Assembly (NCBI GenBank): GCA_016293535.1
Contig: JAEDEB010000029.1
Span: 1 to 26,689, forward strand
Direction: 5' to 3'
Length of the DNA: 26,689 nucleotides
Origin: Bacteroidales bacterium
GTDB lineage: Bacteria; Bacteroidota; Bacteroidia; Bacteroidales; UBA932
Shown: positions 24,013-26,689 of the stretch, one piece after another
Layout: each line of letters opens with the position of its first letter
Numbering within the stretch: position 1 is the stretch's first letter
Made by a program: the position numbers and the translations under genes
The notes under the pieces: generated by a model
What the model was told of the DNA's origin: nothing
Database searches by the model: none
What the model saw: only the letters and a program-made list of their open reading frames with translations

Positions 24013-24525
24013 ATGTTCGAAGATTTCAGACTCAAGGTTTTCACGGAACTTGCCGCGCAGGGCAGCTTCACCGCAACTGCGCGCAAGCTCGGCATCTCAC
24101 AACCGGCCGTAAGCCAGAATATCGCAGAAATCGAAAACAACTACGGAATCAGGCTTTTCGACCGGAGCAGAAAGTCCGTGGAGCTTACCCGCGAGGGTAA
24201 AGTGTTCCTGTCCTATGCAAAAAACATACTTGACAGATATGCCGAGCTCGACACGATTTTCAGAAACTTCGACAAAATCTCCAAGGTGCAGAATATCAGA
24301 ATTTCAGTCAGTTCTGACGCCATGGCAGAAGTCTCTGCCATCCTTCTGCCATACCTCAACGCCATCTGTCCTGGCATTTGCGTCCATATCGTCGCCGACT
24401 CTGCAGCCGATGCCGACCTTGTTGTCAGCGGGCGGGGAAGGCTGAGGCAGGCAAGCGCCTCCGAAGCATTTGCGGCACATCCTCTCTGGCCTCTTCTCAG
24501 AGACTTTCTCCGCCCCGAGGATTGA
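24013..24525 (+). CDS. Short LysR-type transcriptional regulator
   Basis: 170 residues from the ATG at 24013. Residues 1-60 are a clear LysR winged helix-turn-helix ('FTELAAQGSFTATARKLGIS', 'QPAVSQNIAEIENNYGIRLF', 'LTREGKVFLSYA'), followed by the linker helix (about 62-90). Family members usually have about 300 residues with a two-lobed effector domain. Here only about 75 residues remain: 'IRISVSSDAMAEVSAILLPY', a shortened 'ADADLVVS' segment and a non-conserved tail. The stop lies 21 bases before the convergent exporter gene, so no lost 3' part is hidden behind a frameshift. It could bind DNA and dimerise but can hardly bind a ligand in the usual way. It may control the exporter or the divergent M16 gene. 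Confidence 0.85.
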   Translation: MFEDFRLKVFTELAAQGSFTATARKLGISQPAVSQNIAEIENNYGIRLFDRSRKSVELTREGKVFLSYAKNILDRYAELDTIFRNFDKISKVQNIRISVSSDAMAEVSAILLPYLNAICPGICVHIVADSAADADLVVSGRGRLRQASASEAFAAHPLWPLLRDFLRPED

Positions 24526-24546
24526 CCGGCCTTCAAGAATGACTCA

Positions 24547-25632
24547 TCAGAAAATCATCGCTGCGCAACCGACGACAACGGCGACTGCACAGTTGATGAG
24601 TTTCGCCACAAAAAAGGACTTGCGGCTCTCCGCAAGAAGAGGAATGCCTGCGTGACCGTCCTGGGATATGCAGCTCGCAAGCAGGACAGGCAGGGGCACG
24701 ATTCCTGAGGCATAGAGGGTCACGAAGACCAGATGCGGTCCTGATTCCGGAATTATTCCCACTGCCGCAGCCAGAAGCACCATCAGGAAGACATTGTCTC
24801 CTATCCAGCTGCTGAGGTCAAAGAAATGCATCAGAACTCCGAGGACAGAAAGTACACCGAAGGTCCAGGCAAATATGGACGGAAGATGTTTCACGACCAC
24901 ATGACTCCACAGGTGTTCCTCGACGAAATGGTCGGACGCGAAAAGCAGCACCCCGAGAACTATCAGCCCCAGCACGGCGAACATAACGTTCATCCAGTCC
25001 TCGCTCAGAAGGTTGATTCCGCCGGCATTCTCCACAGCCACCGCCTCTTCCGCGTGTTCATGTTCCAGATATCCACCGGCGAGGGCAGCCAGAAAGATTG
25101 CCACACCTATGAACATAAGCAGTCTTCTCCATGTAAAATGGTGTCCGTGACGATGTCCTTCCTCCTTCGCGTTATGTTCATGGGGAGTATCGCAGCAGTC
25201 AGCCTCATGGACTGAAAAAGCCTCGCTGCAGTTCGTCTTCAGAGGCTTGCGGTATAGAAAATCCACGGTGATGCCGACAACCACGGCGATGCCGAAAGAA
25301 AGTATGAGTATCCACATCGCATCCTGCGGAATCATTGCGAGCATTACGAAGGCCTCGTCGCCGGCGCTGGCAATCATCATCGCCACAAGCGCACCGAAAC
25401 TCAGCAGTCCGTGGGTATAGAGGGAGACAACGGCGAAACCGCCCATACAGCCGGGCACTGCGCCCAGGAGCGCGCCGCAGAGCACCTGACCGAAGCGGGT
25501 ATGCTTGAGGCCCTTGAGCATTCCGCCCCTGGATTCGACATTCAGCGACTCTATCATCATCATCATCACGACAACAAGGCCGGAAACGAGAACGGTGTTC
25601 AGGAGCGCTTCAAACAGAATATGCAGTATCAT
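24547..25632 (-). CDS. Putative 10-TM heavy-metal/manganese exporter
   Basis: 361 residues with about ten hydrophobic segments, recognised as the ArsP_2-like 'putative 10TM heavy-metal exporter / putative manganese transporter' family. Hallmarks are the N-terminal 'GALLGAVPGCMGGFAVVSLY' and the C-terminal repeat-like 'AAAVGIIPESGPHLVFVTLY', two similar G-x-(I/V)-P-x-(S/C) halves, plus 'SCISQDGHAGIPLLAES'. A central loop (residues 142-165) is rich in His and Cys ('HEADCCDTPHEHNAKEEGHR'), suggesting metal binding. The substrate is not proven. It starts 13 bases after the DUF1573 gene stop and probably belongs to the same operon; the LysR gene is convergent. Confidence 0.86.
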   Translation of the reverse strand: MILHILFEALLNTVLVSGLVVVMMMMIESLNVESRGGMLKGLKHTRFGQVLCGALLGAVPGCMGGFAVVSLYTHGLLSFGALVAMMIASAGDEAFVMLAMIPQDAMWILILSFGIAVVVGITVDFLYRKPLKTNCSEAFSVHEADCCDTPHEHNAKEEGHRHGHHFTWRRLLMFIGVAIFLAALAGGYLEHEHAEEAVAVENAGGINLLSEDWMNVMFAVLGLIVLGVLLFASDHFVEEHLWSHVVVKHLPSIFAWTFGVLSVLGVLMHFFDLSSWIGDNVFLMVLLAAAVGIIPESGPHLVFVTLYASGIVPLPVLLASCISQDGHAGIPLLAESRKSFFVAKLINCAVAVVVGCAAMIF

Positions 25633-25645
25633 TTGTCAATAAAGG

Positions 25646-26689
25646 TCAGTCAATCCAGCCCGTAAGGAAAAGGTTGACGAGAGGGCGGGATGGCGAGTTG
25701 GTAATAAGGGATATGATGACAAGCGCCTCTCCTGCAGGGAGTTCTGAGGTGTCAAGACTGACTTTCCAGCTTGCCTTGGCACCCGGCGCGACCTTAGGGA
25801 AAGGAGGCATGGCCACTCCTGAGAAATCGCAGTCGGCCTTGTGGACAAGAAACTCCGTCTTTCCGTTGTTGGTCACGGTAAAGACGGCCTCTATCTTCTT
25901 TCCGGCCTTTACCTTGCCGAAGGAAACCGTGCTGTTGTCGAATACCGGACGGGCCGCAGAGGATTTCTCTTTCTGGCTCATGTTGCCGAAATTCTCCTTC
26001 GTGACAGCCCAGAACCTCAAAGGTGCATATTCCTTTCCTGCCACAACGGGAGTCGCCTCATACCAGTTCCGTCCCCAGCGTTCCCTGTCGGCATTGACCG
26101 TGAATCGCAGAGTAGCGGTCGAAGCGGGCGGAATAGGAGATGGGGTCAGGCTGACAGACAGATCCGGGTCAATGTTCCTGAACTCAACCCTCAGCGGGGA
26201 TTTCGAGATATTGGCCACAAGTACCTCCTCCGTCACTGAACCGCCCTGTTCGAGGTTTCCCGCCTTCATTTCCGTTTCCTTGAGCGCAAGGGCGCCGAGA
26301 TGTACGGGGTAGGCTTTCTCGAGGGGTTCCTTCTTCTGGACCGAAGTTCCTCGCAGTCTCAGTATCACGGGAGTCGAGAGCCCGGACACGTACGCCGTGA
26401 GGGTCTTCTCGAAAGGATATGGGCCTTCGTCATTGGTATACGTGGCCTTGATCGTACCGCTCTTGCCTGCCGCAATGGGGGCTTTCGTCCATTCGACACC
26501 GGTGCATCCGCACGAGGAAACCACACTGTATATGGCCACAGGCTTGTCGCTGATGTTAGTGACCGAAAAGGAGCAGGACACGGGGCCGTCCGAAAGGAGT
26601 ACGTTCCCGAAGTTATGGACAGTCTTGTCCAGGAGGACGGTGTTTCCGAACTTAGTCTGAGCCCCTGCCGTCGATGCGGCCAGAAGGAA
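25646..26689 (-). CDS. DUF1573 exported protein, N-terminus cut by window edge
   Basis: The frame runs through to the right edge: upstream of an apparent GTG at 26581 the sequence still reads as a signal-peptide end and mature start ('FLLAASTAGAQTKFGNTVLL', then 'DKTVHNFGNVLLSDGPVSC'), so the true start lies beyond the window. It carries two Ig-like DUF1573 modules. The first has the hallmark 'SVVSSCGCTGVEWTKAPIAA', and the second begins near 'PVFDNSTVSFGKVKAGKKIE'. A middle segment of about 100 residues ('EVLVANISKSPLRVEF') is also Ig-like. DUF1573 proteins are periplasmic or cell-surface proteins of Bacteroidota with unclear roles. The exporter gene follows after 13 bases, so the two are probably co-transcribed. 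Confidence 0.88.
   Translation of the reverse strand, partial: FLLAASTAGAQTKFGNTVLLDKTVHNFGNVLLSDGPVSCSFSVTNISDKPVAIYSVVSSCGCTGVEWTKAPIAAGKSGTIKATYTNDEGPYPFEKTLTAYVSGLSTPVILRLRGTSVQKKEPLEKAYPVHLGALALKETEMKAGNLEQGGSVTEEVLVANISKSPLRVEFRNIDPDLSVSLTPSPIPPASTATLRFTVNADRERWGRNWYEATPVVAGKEYAPLRFWAVTKENFGNMSQKEKSSAARPVFDNSTVSFGKVKAGKKIEAVFTVTNNGKTEFLVHKADCDFSGVAMPPFPKVAPGAKASWKVSLDTSELPAGEALVIISLITNSPSRPLVNLFLTGWID

Noticed and set aside
24013..24525. LysR gene as a frameshifted full-length gene
   Set aside because: Only 21 bases remain before the convergent exporter gene, so there is no room for the missing effector half.

Overview
The window (about 26.7 kb, moderately GC-rich) looks like chromosome from a member of the order Bacteroidales (Bacteroidota). 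The reasons are: large lipoproteins of Bacteroidales-type families (DUF4906, DUF4493, DUF6562, DUF3575), a six-gene Na+-NQR operon, short ECF sigma factors, mostly absent Shine-Dalgarno sequences, and promoter boxes of the Bacteroides type (TAnnTTTG). I cannot settle the family; a Rikenellaceae-like or uncultured gut/rumen lineage would fit. No tRNA, rRNA, CRISPR array, insertion sequence or phage gene was seen, and no stretch above 300 bases lacks a gene.

Layout from left to right: the 3' part of an SPFH/Band-7 membrane protein (+, cut by the left edge); a two-gene surface-lipoprotein operon on the minus strand (DUF4493 then DUF4906, 4-base overlap); a UvrD/PcrA-type helicase (-) with a repetitive linker; divergent from it, across 72 bases, the complete nqrABCDEF operon (+), closed by a hairpin terminator shared with the convergent operon; an ECF sigma factor / four-TM protein / PspC operon (-); a three-gene surface operon (-) encoding a DUF3575 outer-membrane protein, a DUF6562 lipoprotein and a 1025-residue DUF6562 plus beta-helix/GLUG lipoprotein; an M16 zinc protease (-); a shortened LysR-type regulator (+); a putative heavy-metal/manganese exporter (-); and a DUF1573 exported protein (-, cut by the right edge).

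Functionally the window combines energy metabolism (NADH:quinone oxidoreductase that exports sodium), DNA repair, an envelope-stress-like regulatory cassette and two sets of surface proteins that resemble parts of Bacteroidales fimbrial loci. The observation most worth following is a run of nine C residues lying exactly in the spacer between the predicted -33 and -7 boxes of the DUF3575 operon. This arrangement is expected to make the surface operon phase-variable by slipped-strand changes in promoter spacing. Other oddities are a 36-base tandem repeat that gives NqrC an acidic C-terminal tail, a tandemly duplicated lipobox in the DUF4906 protein, a 22-base-spaced direct repeat over the promoter of the DUF4493 operon, and a LysR protein of only about 170 residues.
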